Part shown: positions 9,701-17,332 of the stretch, piece by piece
How positions within the stretch are numbered: the stretch's first letter is position 1
Layout: each line of letters opens with the position of its first letter
NCBI GenBank assembly: GCA_017613735.1
Contig: JAGADF010000005.1
Location: 1-56,277 of the forward strand
Reading direction: 5' to 3'
DNA length: 56,277 bases
Source: Clostridia bacterium
GTDB taxonomy: Bacteria; Bacillota; Clostridia; Oscillospirales; Acutalibacteraceae
Program-made: the position numbers and the translations under genes
Notes under the pieces: model-generated
Databases searched by the model: none
What the model was told of the DNA's origin: nothing
The model's input: only the letters and a program-made list of their open reading frames with translations

Positions 9701-12224
9701 TGGTTTCAATATAATCGTAGCTGCCCTGCGTCTTAACCTGTGAAGTGCCGTTTGCATCAATGTAGGGAACGTCGCCGCCCTCAACCCAGTGTGCGCGCAG
9801 AACGGTATTTGCCGTAATGGGAGTTGAGAAATCAAATGCAACGCCGTTAAGACGCCATTCAACAAATCTATATCCCGTCTTTATGGGATTGGACGGTTGC
9901 GCAACCGTCTGACCGTCAACTATTTTTACCTGTGAATAAATCGAGGTTGAACCGGTTTCATCGTAAAAATCAACCGTGAAAACGTCATCGGTGCACGGAA
10001 CAATTCTGTTGCCGTCAATATTGTCAAGCGTTGCAACGGTGTTCGTGCCCTGAATGACGAAATTATTTTGTAAGTTAATTGTATCCGCATTATAGTTGGT
10101 TGCAAAAATTGAGCCGTCCGGAGAATTCCAGTCGAGATTTACAACCGCCTTGCTTGCGTCAGGAGCACCGATACCGTAATACGTGGTAGTAACATGAGTG
10201 CTTGAATTCGTGTATGAATAAGCGTTTGCGGAAACAATACCTCCGCTGATATTAACGGTCGAAACTCCGCTTCTTGAAGCATTGGAACCGCCGATAGCAG
10301 CCGAATATGCGCCGCCTGTTGCAATAACGGTTCCGCCGGTGATATCAACTCTTGTGCCGATGCCCATATAACCGTCGCCTATTGCCGGCGCGCTGTATCC
10401 CTTTGCGGTAACCTTGCCGCCGTTAAGGGTGATATAGCCGCCTGCCGAGTATCGGCCGCCGCCGATACCTGCGGCATAGTTTGAAGCTGTTGCCGTTATC
10501 TCACCGCCGTAGATAAATATATTGCCCGACTTTGCCGTTGTATTCGCGTCAGACTTTGCGTCGGAACCGATTGCCGCATTACCGTCACCGGGATATGAGC
10601 AGTTAAGCTTGCCCGAGTTATTTGTCTGTCCGAAAATGGTCAGATAATTACCCTGCTCAACACGAATACCGCCGTTATTGAGGTTAAGCGTATATCCGTC
10701 GCGAAGAATAATTGAGACATCTCCCTGGATTGTGATTCTTGTGTTATATGTCGCGCCTGTGCCGACTACGTAATAACCGGTTGTAAGCGTTGTGGGAAGA
10801 TTCGTTGAACAAATCTCGGTGTATTCATTTCCGGCAAGAGTTTGAGTAGCACCGTTTGTGCCGATATAAGAAACCGAATAGTGCTGGTCCCATTTTGCAA
10901 GGACATCAATGTCGCTTGATACTGCCGTATTGAAATTATATGCTGAGCCGTTAAGCTCCCAGCGCACAAAGGTATAACCCGTTTTTGTCGGATTTTCGGG
11001 TTTGACGGGAATACCGCCCGGGATAACCTTAATCGGCGAAGCGATAGGCGTTACTCCGTCGTCGTCATAAAGATTGACATAGTTATAAGGTCCGTTATAG
11101 GCGTGAATCGTATTGCCGCCGATATTATCGGGCGTTGCGAATACGGGATTGCTGCCGACCTGGAAATCATTGAGAATTGAAATATTTGATGAAGAGTAGG
11201 ACTCGGCGTATATGGTGTCGGTCGTACTTGTCCAGTCAAGAACGGTTGACGAACCGCCGATGGAACCGTTAGCAGTAACGTTACCGCCATTAATTTCTAC
11301 AACGCCGATTGAACCTTTGTACTGCATTCCGGTATAAACGGAATAAGTGGCGTATTTACCGATAGCTTCACCCTTTGTGCCGTTCGCATCGGCAACAGTC
11401 GTTGCAGTAACAGTACCGCCGTTGATAGTGATATCGCCGCAGTTTGTAAGATAACCGCAACCGATAGCCGCAGCACTGCCGCCGTATGTCGTAGTTGCAG
11501 TAACGGTGCCGCCGTTGATCACGGTGGTACCCCAGTCACCGCCTGTTGCAGTTCCGGTCTTACCCGCGCCGCCTATACCTGCGCCGCCTCTGCCGCCTGT
11601 TGCGGTAACTGTACCGCCGTTAATAATAAGCGTTCCGTTTGCATTTGCATTGGCGTCATTGTGACTGCCGCCTATAGCCGCGCTGTCCTCACCGCCTGTT
11701 GCGGTAACTGTACCGCCGTTTATTGTGATAGTACCGCTGCCCGATATGCCTGTATGCTGATATTCACCATTTGCAACAACCGTACCGCTGTTAATTGCCA
11801 GCTGACCGTTAACCTTAATGGAGTCTGAACGGTTTGACTGATATACCTGATAAGCGGATATTGCTTTAAGCGTACCGGTACCTGCCGACTGACCGTAGAT
11901 ATTAAGCGTTGCGCCTGAATTGATAACAAATCTGTCTCTCGATTCAAGGGTAAACCCGTCGCAGAGAATCAAATCCGCGTTACCCGAAACATAAATCGCA
12001 CCAAAAACCGAAATGTCCGAGTTAACAACATATACGCCGTCATTCAACGTGATGTAACTGTTGCCGCCCGTAAAAACCGTGTAATCGGTAACGGAATGCG
12101 ACAAACCGTTTTCATCGACGTAACTGACCGCGTCGAGCGCAACAACATTGACCGAAAAGATGTTGCACAAAAACAGCAAGCATATAGCAAATGCCATTAC
12201 CTTTCTCATTTTGAAATTTTTCAT
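6705..12224 (-). CDS. Giant secreted five-module beta-helix protein with InlB-type repeats and C-terminal dockerin
   Basis: A 1839-residue predicted extracellular protein. A signal peptide (MKNFKMRK, then a hydrophobic core to about residue 29) is followed by five homologous modules starting near residues 33, 448, 818, 1231 and 1445. Each opens with Y-hydrophobic-D/G-x-x-G, then a strand ending YVV, an xLxDGxxL stretch, a zIYxQ-x-x-x-GxL line, and Gly-rich INGGxVxAxGG coils that read as a right-handed beta-helix. Each closes with LxWTxxxD...xDFxLxG...N-I-x-G-x-xI. InlB/Listeria-Bacteroides-like repeats (xPxKxGYxFxxWxxNG) follow modules 1-3 only. The last 60 residues are a type I dockerin with two Asp/Asn-rich calcium loops (DINGDGYFDLND and DVNGDTVIDAFD). 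The coils resemble the carbohydrate-binding Cthe_2159-type fold, but binding is inference. No catalytic motif is recognised. Confidence 0.88.
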   Translation of the reverse strand: MKNFKMRKVMAFAICLLFLCNIFSVNVVALDAVSYVDENGLSHSVTDYTVFTGGNSYITLNDGVYVVNSDISVFGAIYVSGNADLILCDGFTLESRDRFVINSGATLNIYGQSAGTGTLKAISAYQVYQSNRSDSIKVNGQLAINSGTVVANGEYQHTGISGSGTITINGGTVTATGGEDSAAIGGSHNDANANANGTLIINGGTVTATGGRGGAGIGGAGKTGTATGGDWGTTVINGGTVTATTTYGGSAAAIGCGYLTNCGDITINGGTVTATTVADANGTKGEAIGKYATYSVYTGMQYKGSIGVVEINGGNVTANGSIGGSSTVLDWTSTTDTIYAESYSSSNISILNDFQVGSNPVFATPDNIGGNTIHAYNGPYNYVNLYDDDGVTPIASPIKVIPGGIPVKPENPTKTGYTFVRWELNGSAYNFNTAVSSDIDVLAKWDQHYSVSYIGTNGATQTLAGNEYTEICSTNLPTTLTTGYYVVGTGATYNTRITIQGDVSIILRDGYTLNLNNGGIRVEQGNYLTIFGQTNNSGKLNCSYPGDGNAAIGSDAKSDANTTAKSGNIFIYGGEITATASNYAAGIGGGRYSAGGYITLNGGKVTAKGYSAPAIGDGYMGIGTRVDITGGTVIATGGAYSAAIGGSNASRSGVSTVNISGGIVSANAYSYTNSSTHVTTTYYGIGAPDASKAVVNLDWNSPDGSIFATNYNADTINLQNNFVIQGTNTVATLDNIDGNRIVPCTDDVFTVDFYDETGSTSIYSQVKIVDGQTVAQPSNPIKTGYRFVEWRLNGVAFDFSTPITANTVLRAHWVEGGDVPYIDANGTSQVKTQGSYDYIETTGEAVTLSSGWYVVSGEISLAKRLVISGTVNIILSDGCVFDVPKGITCTGSNTLNIYAQSGGTGELNCKSPDANNAAIGGVSYAVPGNITINGGVINAKGATYSAAIGGGSNHGGGYITINGGEVNAVAGTYSAAVGSAYNSQNSGDNTVIVINGGNVTATSSSGSAIGAGYSAVFDSITINGGYVNASSSGYHAGIGGRAKDTSAQPIVINGGYVSAQGGTNSAAIGARDGVPMKAVTINGGTVFAAAGTNGTGIGDSPTYSNQDCIITLNWTSTEDTYYSDGYTGVVTFAKDFILDGTMTSATTSNIAGATIIPDVDLTVRFLDSDGVTELAPAQTVKNGMTATPFADPEKFGFIFNGWTADGFPFDFSYTFRSDTDIIADFQAIPAVGYVDENGDAQTCTAYYTVDGSTTALSNTWYVVTDDTTVNSRISVSGTVNLIICDGATLTAVKGIEVPEGATLNIYAQSGRTGALEVTLPDNNTAGIGVSNGEDAGTININGGVITVESGVNAAAIGGGNSGSVTFNGGNITANGFVGADMAAANGDGYSVTLNWTNVSDSYYATIYKADITLENDFFYSGTTNLVDIPLNGYTTIVPATDFVEYYDGFGNRMACTNYTVLTDASTVYLNDGGWYVVNADTTITRAINVNGTSHIILCDGVTLRAQNIAVGASGAVYIYGQKENTGAFRSVPPASGTSNFAGIGGSGNSDTGEIHILGGKITAHGYNGAAGIGGSALHSASVIEIARATVNADGGNATISGATVGGAGIGGGIQGKSGTITINSGKIIALGGSGAAGIGSGYNATGTTAKQFDVTVYGGEIDAQGGEYTYSSRTYYGAGIGTGVADPSSMVKYIIAYGDINIQGGKVLANLIGAGDGFTPDRPTYNVNITLSWTDAGDYIEADDYSYNTLTFAKDFYLDSTTTLATESNIAGNRIIPTSAPFDINGDGYFDLNDVGLLISASAGNTTLTAEQEAKADVNGDTVIDAFDAAFLDRKLLLF
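11593..11720 (-). repeat. Internal 29-bp exact repeat in the giant gene
   Basis: A 29-base sequence occurs identically at 11593-11621 and 11692-11720, 99 bases (33 codons) apart, encoding the GGTVTATGG coil. Similar diverged copies lie near 11402 and 11497. This shows coil duplication inside module 1. Confidence 0.85.
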
Positions 12225-12274
12225 AAACTCACCTCATAATACAGAGTTTAAAATAATATATCACATTTTAATTA

Positions 12275-12310
12275 TATAAAAAAGAATGTCCTATATCAAT
12301 TAGGACATTC
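12275..12310 (-). terminator. Terminator after the LuxR-type regulator gene
   Basis: A perfect 10-bp inverted repeat (12284-12293 with 12301-12310, 7-base loop) is followed on the minus strand by a run of six T. It lies 46 bases downstream of the regulator stop and upstream of the giant gene, separating the two transcripts. Confidence 0.8.
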
Positions 12311-12356
12311 GGGTAGGTTGGTACTATTTATGTAATTTTTTGTTGTTTTTTTAGAT

Positions 12357-13763
12357 TCAGTCGGATTTTTCCGAGTCCATTCCGAAAATTCTGAACAACT
12401 CAACGCGGCTGTTTATGCCGAGCTTTTTATAAAGCTCGGACGTGTGGTTTTTGACGGTTGACTCCGAAACTCCGAGTTCGCCCGCAATCTGCCGCCTCGT
12501 TTTCGCCGCAAGAAGAAGAGAAGCAATTTCCTTTTGTCTGGGCGTAAGATTGTATTTGCCGAAGCGGTCGGTCTGTTCGACCCTTTCCTTAATAAGCTCC
12601 ATATCATTATCGCTTATCTGCTCAATCCAGTCGGACGAGAAAAGATACTTAAAGCTCAACGGCGAAAGAATAAGCAACCCGATAACAACAACGAGAATCG
12701 CAACAAGTGTTGCATAGGGCATAAGCGCGGGGAAATAGTCCTCAAAAACATCATCGGAAAAATAGCAAAGCGGAGAAACAAGGACAAAAATCACGGTGCA
12801 TTTTTTCAACAGCTTATAGCTTGCAAACCGCCTCTGGGCGCAGGCAAGCATATAGATACACAGCGGCCAACCGATTACGGAAAGTCCGCTGAAAAAATAC
12901 TGCGGATTAATAGAACCGATTTTTTCGCTGAACGCCGTTATCACCGCCATTATTATTGCAAAAACAAAGGTAATGTTCCATAAATGCCAGACCTTGAGTT
13001 TAAGCCACGCAAGCCCTGCAAAAAGAATTACGCCCGAAATCAGCAAGCCCGCAAGAAGATAGCGCGCGGCAATAACGTTGTCGCTGTCGACATTTCCCCA
13101 GGTGTAGCCGTCGATTACAAAATAGACAATGAAATAAGCGAACGCCCAGTAAAGCCCTCTCGTATCGTTTTTATCGGAGCTTTCCTTGACCTCAAAATCC
13201 TTTTCTTTAAACATAAGAAGACATACGCACATAGCGATAAGAACCGCTACGGGCAATATCTTCGCCCATATAAGCTCGCTTGCGGTCTCGGTATTCGTAC
13301 ACCTTATAAACGCGCAGGCGAAATACATTATTATAATACCGACAAGCCGTTCGGAATTGTTTATCGCAAAGGCGAAGCCGCACCTCGCGCTCGTTACCGC
13401 GCCGCCCAGACCGATAAACGCAATAATCGCAAAAACAAACCTGATATTTCCTACGGGCAAAAGAGCGAACGGAACAAAACCGATAAGCGAAACAATAACG
13501 CTTATTCTTATAAGAGGTTTAAATTTTTCGCTCCACAAAAGCATAACGACAAGAGACGCAAGCCCGTAAAAAGCGGTCGTTACTATACTTCCCGAAACAC
13601 CCGCAACAGAAACTCCCATCGGCATAAAATGGCCGCGCAGAGAATAAAGAACAAGTTCAAAAGCGTACGCCATAAAGTAACAAAACTTTGAAAGGCGCAC
13701 ACTTTTAAGACTGATATTTTCTCTTCCGTTATTAATACCGGAATACCGCTTCAGTTCGCTCAA
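12357..13763 (-). CDS. Membrane-bound LuxR-type transcriptional regulator with MFS-like sensor region
   Basis: A 468-residue protein. About residues 25-380 form roughly ten to twelve hydrophobic segments resembling an MFS-type bundle. The C-terminus (about 400-460) is a LuxR/GerE helix-turn-helix, with LTPRQKEIASLLL, then GVSESTVKNHTSELYKKL. It is therefore predicted to be a DNA-binding regulator tethered to the membrane, with the transmembrane part sensing an unknown signal. It follows the small membrane protein gene by 13 bases and both read from the consensus promoter at 14237-14265. Its own terminator precedes the giant dockerin gene, making that gene a plausible but unproven target. I see no phosphorylatable receiver domain. 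Confidence 0.88.
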   Translation of the reverse strand: MSELKRYSGINNGRENISLKSVRLSKFCYFMAYAFELVLYSLRGHFMPMGVSVAGVSGSIVTTAFYGLASLVVMLLWSEKFKPLIRISVIVSLIGFVPFALLPVGNIRFVFAIIAFIGLGGAVTSARCGFAFAINNSERLVGIIIMYFACAFIRCTNTETASELIWAKILPVAVLIAMCVCLLMFKEKDFEVKESSDKNDTRGLYWAFAYFIVYFVIDGYTWGNVDSDNVIAARYLLAGLLISGVILFAGLAWLKLKVWHLWNITFVFAIIMAVITAFSEKIGSINPQYFFSGLSVIGWPLCIYMLACAQRRFASYKLLKKCTVIFVLVSPLCYFSDDVFEDYFPALMPYATLVAILVVVIGLLILSPLSFKYLFSSDWIEQISDNDMELIKERVEQTDRFGKYNLTPRQKEIASLLLAAKTRRQIAGELGVSESTVKNHTSELYKKLGINSRVELFRIFGMDSEKSD

Positions 13764-13776
13764 ATTTATTCTCCGT

Positions 13777-14205
13777 TTATTTCCAGTTGTATTTTTCGAC
13801 TATGCCGTAGTCGTTTTCAATTGAAAGAACATTGTTCTCTATTGAGTATTTATAAACGTGTTCCTTTGTATTGCCCTTGAAAACAATGATAACCGTGTCG
13901 CCGTCAATTTTATAGGTAAATTCCTGAATATCAACGCCCATTGTGTACGAACCGGTTTTATCTTCGTTGAAAAGATAGTAGAATTCGTCGTCGGTAGTGC
14001 CCGCCCATAAGCCAACGATGGATTTTTCATCGCTTTTCTTGTCGGCATTGGTGACAGATTCAAACTGCTCGGCAACCCTTGTCGACTCAGTCGTCGTCAA
14101 ATCCTCGGGCTTAATCTTTTTTACACGAAAGAACCTAAAATAACACGTAACCGCAATCGCGGCGGCCACAATAACCGAAGTAACAATTATAATAATCTTT
14201 TTCAG
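13777..14205 (-). CDS. Small membrane-anchored or secreted protein, possible CTG start
   Basis: Unrecognised protein of about 142 residues. It has an N-terminal positively charged and hydrophobic segment (KKIIIIVTSVIVAAA), a short linker, then a domain containing IVGLWAGTTDDEFYYLF, GSYTMG and repeated beta strands, in the style of small lipocalin-like extracellular domains. The open frame extends to 14313, but a perfect sigma-A promoter (TTGACA, 17 bases, TATAAT) lies inside that extension at 14265-14237, so translation must begin later. The codon best placed behind AAGAAGTGAT (8-base spacing) is CTG at 14205; a GTG at 14214 is the more conventional but poorly spaced alternative. It precedes the LuxR-type regulator by 13 bases and may be its partner. 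Confidence 0.65.
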   Translation of the reverse strand: MKKIIIIVTSVIVAAAIAVTCYFRFFRVKKIKPEDLTTTESTRVAEQFESVTNADKKSDEKSIVGLWAGTTDDEFYYLFNEDKTGSYTMGVDIQEFTYKIDGDTVIIVFKGNTKEHVYKYSIENNVLSIENDYGIVEKYNWK

Positions 14206-14236
14206 AGTAATCACTTCTTTCGGAATTTCTTCTTCA

Positions 14237-14265
14237 ATTATACTTGAATAAATCTGCGTTGTCAA
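14237..14265 (-). promoter_or_regulatory. Perfect consensus sigma-A promoter of the small protein/LuxR unit
   Basis: On the minus strand TTGACA (14265-14260), 17 bases, TATAAT (14242-14237). All twelve consensus bases are present with ideal spacing. Predicted transcription start is near 14230, which gives a 5' leader of only about 16-25 bases. Confidence 0.85.
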
Positions 14266-14405
14266 TTTTGCAAATGTCGATTTTGCCATATTTTTATTCT
14301 TATTATTAACCATTTTTTGAATATTTGCTATTGATATTTACCGCCTTTAAGTTGTATAATATCTTTTGGTAAATTTTTATCAATATAATAAAGGAGTTCG
14401 CATTT

Positions 14406-15101
14406 ATGATTAACTATTCAAATGAAGTTAAAGAAATGTGCTGCGTTAAAAAAGGTCCTCACCACGGACCCGCGCCGATTCCCGAAGAAGGTAAATGGAT
14501 TGAAGCAAAACAGATTACCGACATTTCGGGCTATACTCACGGTGTGGGCTGGTGCGCTCCCCAGCAGGGCGCATGCAAGCTTTCTTTAAACGTTAAGGAC
14601 GGCATTATCGAAGAGGCTCTTGTTGAAACAATCGGTTGCTCGGGCATGACTCATTCGGCGGCTATGGCGGCTGAAATTCTTCCCGGCAAAACAGTTCTTG
14701 AGGCTCTTAACACAGACCTTGTCTGCGACGCCATCAACACCGCTATGAGAGAGCTGTTTTTACAGATTGTTTACGGCCGTTCGCAGTCCGCATTCTCCGA
14801 CGACGGTCTTGTTATCGGCGCGGGCATGGAAGACCTCGGAAAAGGCTTCCGCTCGATGGTCGGCACAATGTACGGCACGAAGGCAAAGGGCGTTCGTTAT
14901 CTTGAAATGACCGAAGGTTATTGTACGAGAATGGCTCTTGACGAGAATAACGAGGTTATCGGTTATGAGTTCGTATCCCTCGGCAAGATGACCGACCTTA
15001 TGAAGAAGGGTATGTCGCCCAACGAAGCATACGAGCAGTCAAAGGGTACTTACGGCAGGTTCGCCGACGCCGCAAAGTACATTGACCCGAGAAAAGAATA
15101 A
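14406..15101 (+). CDS. NifU/IscU-like iron-sulfur scaffold protein paired with GGGtGRT protein
   Basis: A 231-residue protein related to the IscU/NifU N-terminal scaffold on which Fe-S clusters are built. Candidate ligand cysteines are Cys50 and Cys57 (GWCAPQQGACKL), Cys78 (IGCSGMTHS, the IscU-like GC motif) and Cys107 (DLVCDAI). The first 30 residues hold an extra Cys pair (MCC, 11-13). The C-terminal 90 residues, with the motif EGYCTRM, go beyond a plain IscU. AAGGAG precedes the ATG. It is followed after 14 bases by the GGGtGRT-family gene, an arrangement I recall from other Clostridia. Actual cluster binding and the acceptor are unknown; no IscS-type desulfurase lies nearby. Confidence 0.8.
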   Translation: MINYSNEVKEMCCVKKGPHHGPAPIPEEGKWIEAKQITDISGYTHGVGWCAPQQGACKLSLNVKDGIIEEALVETIGCSGMTHSAAMAAEILPGKTVLEALNTDLVCDAINTAMRELFLQIVYGRSQSAFSDDGLVIGAGMEDLGKGFRSMVGTMYGTKAKGVRYLEMTEGYCTRMALDENNEVIGYEFVSLGKMTDLMKKGMSPNEAYEQSKGTYGRFADAAKYIDPRKE

Positions 15102-15115
15102 GAGGAGGAATAGTA

Positions 15116-16114
15116 ATGGCACAGTTTGAAGGTTACGAAAGACGCGAGGCTAAAATCCTCGAAACCCTTAAAAAGTACAGTATCTCCTCTATTGACGAGT
15201 GCAAGGATATTTGTGCTGAAAAAGGCATTGACCCCTATACCATAGTTCAGGAAACCCAGCCCATCTGCTTTGAAAACGCGAAGTGGGCTTACACAGTCGG
15301 CGCAGCCATCGCCATCAAGAGCGGCTGCACAAAGGCTGCCGACGCGGCAGCAGCTATCGGCATCGGTCTTCAGTCATTCTGCATCCCCGGTTCAGTCGCC
15401 GAAAACCGTAAGGTCGGTCTCGGTCACGGCAACTTGGGCAAAATGCTTTTAAGCGAAGAAACAGAGTGTTTCTGCTTCCTCGCCGGTCACGAAAGCTTTG
15501 CCGCAGCCGAAGGCGCGATAAAAATCGCCCTTAACGCGAACAAGGTTCGCGAAAAGAACTTAAGAGTTATTCTTAACGGTCTCGGCAAGGACGCCGCTTA
15601 TATTATTTCAAGAATCAACGGCTTCACATATTGCGAAACCGAATTTGACCCCTATACGGAAACAGTAACCGTTACAAATCAGATTCCTTTCTCAAAGGGT
15701 CCGAGAGCAGACGTAAAGTGCTACGGCGCGGACAACGTTCCCGAAGGCGTTGCAATTATGAAGCTTGAAAACGTAGGCGTTTCAATTACCGGTAACTCGA
15801 CTAACCCTACACGTTTCCAGCATCCCGTTGCGGGCACATACAAGAAATGGTGCGTTGAAAACGGCGTAAACTATTTCTCGGTTGCTTCAGGCGGCGGCAC
15901 GGGACGTACGCTTCATCCCGACAATATGGCTGCCGGTCCGTCCAGCTACGGTATGACCGATACAATGGGCAGAATGCATTCCGACGCCCAGTTCGCAGGT
16001 TCATCCTCAGTTCCCGCTCACGTTGAAATGATGGGACTTATCGGCATGGGCAACAACCCCATGGTCGGCGCTACGGTTGCTGTCGCAGTCGCAGTTGAAG
16101 AGGCTATGAAATAA
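15116..16114 (+). CDS. GGGtGRT family protein (conserved, function unknown)
   Basis: A 332-residue soluble protein carrying the signature SGGGTGRTLHP at residues 258-268, which defines the GGGtGRT family. Other conserved-looking parts are glycine-rich: GIGLQSFCIPGSV, GLGHGNLGKM and GLIGMGNNPMVGATVAVAVAVEEA. Cysteines at 29, 33, 51 and 71 could take part in metal or cluster contacts. GAGGAGG lies 8 bases before the ATG. It is co-transcribed with the NifU-like gene and ends in a strong terminator, so the two make a self-contained unit. Involvement with Fe-S clusters rests only on this pairing; no enzymatic activity can be read from the sequence. Confidence 0.88.
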   Translation: MAQFEGYERREAKILETLKKYSISSIDECKDICAEKGIDPYTIVQETQPICFENAKWAYTVGAAIAIKSGCTKAADAAAAIGIGLQSFCIPGSVAENRKVGLGHGNLGKMLLSEETECFCFLAGHESFAAAEGAIKIALNANKVREKNLRVILNGLGKDAAYIISRINGFTYCETEFDPYTETVTVTNQIPFSKGPRADVKCYGADNVPEGVAIMKLENVGVSITGNSTNPTRFQHPVAGTYKKWCVENGVNYFSVASGGGTGRTLHPDNMAAGPSSYGMTDTMGRMHSDAQFAGSSSVPAHVEMMGLIGMGNNPMVGATVAVAVAVEEAMK

Positions 16115-16130
16115 GCCCTGAAAAATAATC

Positions 16131-16162
16131 AAAGCCTGTCCGTAAAGGACAGGCTTTTGTTT
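16131..16162 (+). terminator. Terminator after the GGGtGRT gene
   Basis: An 11-bp perfect stem (16131-16141 with 16147-16157), GTAAA loop and TTTTGTTTT tail. Confidence 0.88.
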
Positions 16163-16164
16163 TA

Positions 16165-16194
16165 TTGACAAGGACAAAATATCTGTTGTATAAT
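16165..16194 (+). promoter_or_regulatory. Promoter of the SHOCT membrane protein gene
   Basis: TTGACA (16165-16170), 18 bases, TATAAT (16189-16194), starting within 10 bases of the preceding terminator stem. Confidence 0.82.
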
Positions 16195-16224
16195 TATTTA
16201 AACAATAAAAACGGAGGTATTATT

Positions 16225-17004
16225 ATGGCGACCTACGAAAAAAGAAAAAATATTATAGGCGGGGCGATTATGTATTCTCTTATGCTTTTAAGCTGCATTA
16301 TCTCCTGCATTTCCTACATTCCCACATTTGCGCGCGGTTATGCAACGCCCTATACTTACTGCTATTTCGTTGAAACTATTCTTATGTTTTTAATTATAAT
16401 CGCGGCTTTTATAGTAATGATTATAAGAAAAAGACAGAGCGGCTTCGGCGTTGCGCTTCCCATGGCTGAATCGCTTGTTTCACAGATTGCTTTCTTTATC
16501 GCGCTTATAATCCAGAATTCGTCGTCCTATTACAGGGCGCATCCGAACTGGACTACATATCTTACCTTCCTTCTGATAATCCCGATTATTCTTGTAATAA
16601 TCTATTTCTTTGTTCCTAACACCGCGCTGAAGGTTATTTCCGCCCTGACGGTTATTATTGCTCTTATTGTCAGGATGACCTCGACCTTGATTGAAATAAT
16701 AAGGGCGATAAACGGTCATTATTTCCGCGGTATGTACGCTTTTTCGGTATTCCTCGGACTTACTATGGCGGTATTGCTTTATTCGCTTATAGTCGTTCAG
16801 ATTTTCGTTTCGTTCAAAAAAGCGGGCGCGCCCGCAGCTGCTTATCCGCAGGCGGGTTATGTTCCCGCTCAGCCTGTCGCTCCCGTCCAGCCGAGAGAGG
16901 TTCCGAAAGAGGAAATTCTTAAAAACTATCAGAATCTTCTTACAAACAACCTCATCACGCCCGAACAGTATGAAGAAAAGAGAAAAGAGCTTTTCGGCGA
17001 ATGA
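16225..17004 (+). CDS. Multi-pass membrane protein with C-terminal SHOCT domain
   Basis: A 259-residue protein with about six hydrophobic segments between residues 10 and 200. An Ala/Pro/Gln linker follows, then a C-terminal SHOCT domain (about 226-259, ILKNYQNLLTNNLITPEQYE). SHOCT is a short helical module seen at the ends of many bacterial membrane proteins and thought to mediate oligomerisation. I start at the ATG at 16225 behind ACGGAGG. The frame is open back to 16165, but that stretch is the promoter. It overlaps the next small gene by 4 bases. Function is not recognised. Confidence 0.85.
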   Translation: MATYEKRKNIIGGAIMYSLMLLSCIISCISYIPTFARGYATPYTYCYFVETILMFLIIIAAFIVMIIRKRQSGFGVALPMAESLVSQIAFFIALIIQNSSSYYRAHPNWTTYLTFLLIIPIILVIIYFFVPNTALKVISALTVIIALIVRMTSTLIEIIRAINGHYFRGMYAFSVFLGLTMAVLLYSLIVVQIFVSFKKAGAPAAAYPQAGYVPAQPVAPVQPREVPKEEILKNYQNLLTNNLITPEQYEEKRKELFGE

Positions 17005-17198
17005 TGGACAGAGATTATAATAACGGGCGCGCTTCGGGTTTTATTTTAGGGCTGTTCTTTTGCCTTTTCTTCAGAATAAGCTCGTGGCTTTGCTCTTTGC
17101 CTATGTGGCTGACGCTCATACTCCACTTTGTAATCGGGCTGAGCCTGAAATGGTTTTTCGCAACCCTTGTCGTATGGCTTCTTGTCGGCATAATCTGA
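17001..17198 (+). CDS. Small hydrophobic membrane protein
   Basis: A 65-residue frame whose ATG overlaps the TGA of the SHOCT gene (ATGA), the usual sign of translational coupling. A polar start (MMDRDYNNGRASG) leads into two hydrophobic segments (about 14-35 and 36-65), with a C-terminus that ends in membrane. I recognise no family. A longer frame on the opposite strand covers part of the same DNA but lacks a ribosome binding site. The coupling makes this the more likely real gene, and it may act with the SHOCT protein. Confidence 0.5.
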   Translation: MMDRDYNNGRASGFILGLFFCLFFRISSWLCSLPMWLTLILHFVIGLSLKWFFATLVVWLLVGII

Positions 17199-17290
17199 TA
17201 TTGCGTTATAGTTTTCGCCCGCTGGGGCGGCAACGCCGAAACGCCCGTAAAAGAAAACAAAAACCCGTATTCGCATAAAGAGCATTAAAA

Positions 17291-17324
17291 AAACAGGTAA
17301 GGATTTTTCCTTACCTGCTTTTAT
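17291..17324. terminator. Bidirectional terminator between convergent genes
   Basis: Positions 17294-17303 pair with 17308-17317 around a TTTT loop. The stem extends through flanking A and T tracts with one mismatch. It serves the small membrane protein (+) and the PI-PLC gene (-). Confidence 0.85.
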
Positions 17325-17332
17325 TTTGTCAG

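Noticed and set aside
11380-11730. Regularly spaced near-identical units resembling a CRISPR array
   Set aside because: Units are about 99 bases apart, in frame, encode the GGTVTATGG coil and vary between copies. They are protein repeats, not a repeat-spacer array.
12984-13691. A 235-codon plus-strand frame within the LuxR-type regulator gene
   Set aside because: Antisense of membrane segments, very Lys/Arg rich, with no ribosome site. The opposite frame carries a clear HTH.
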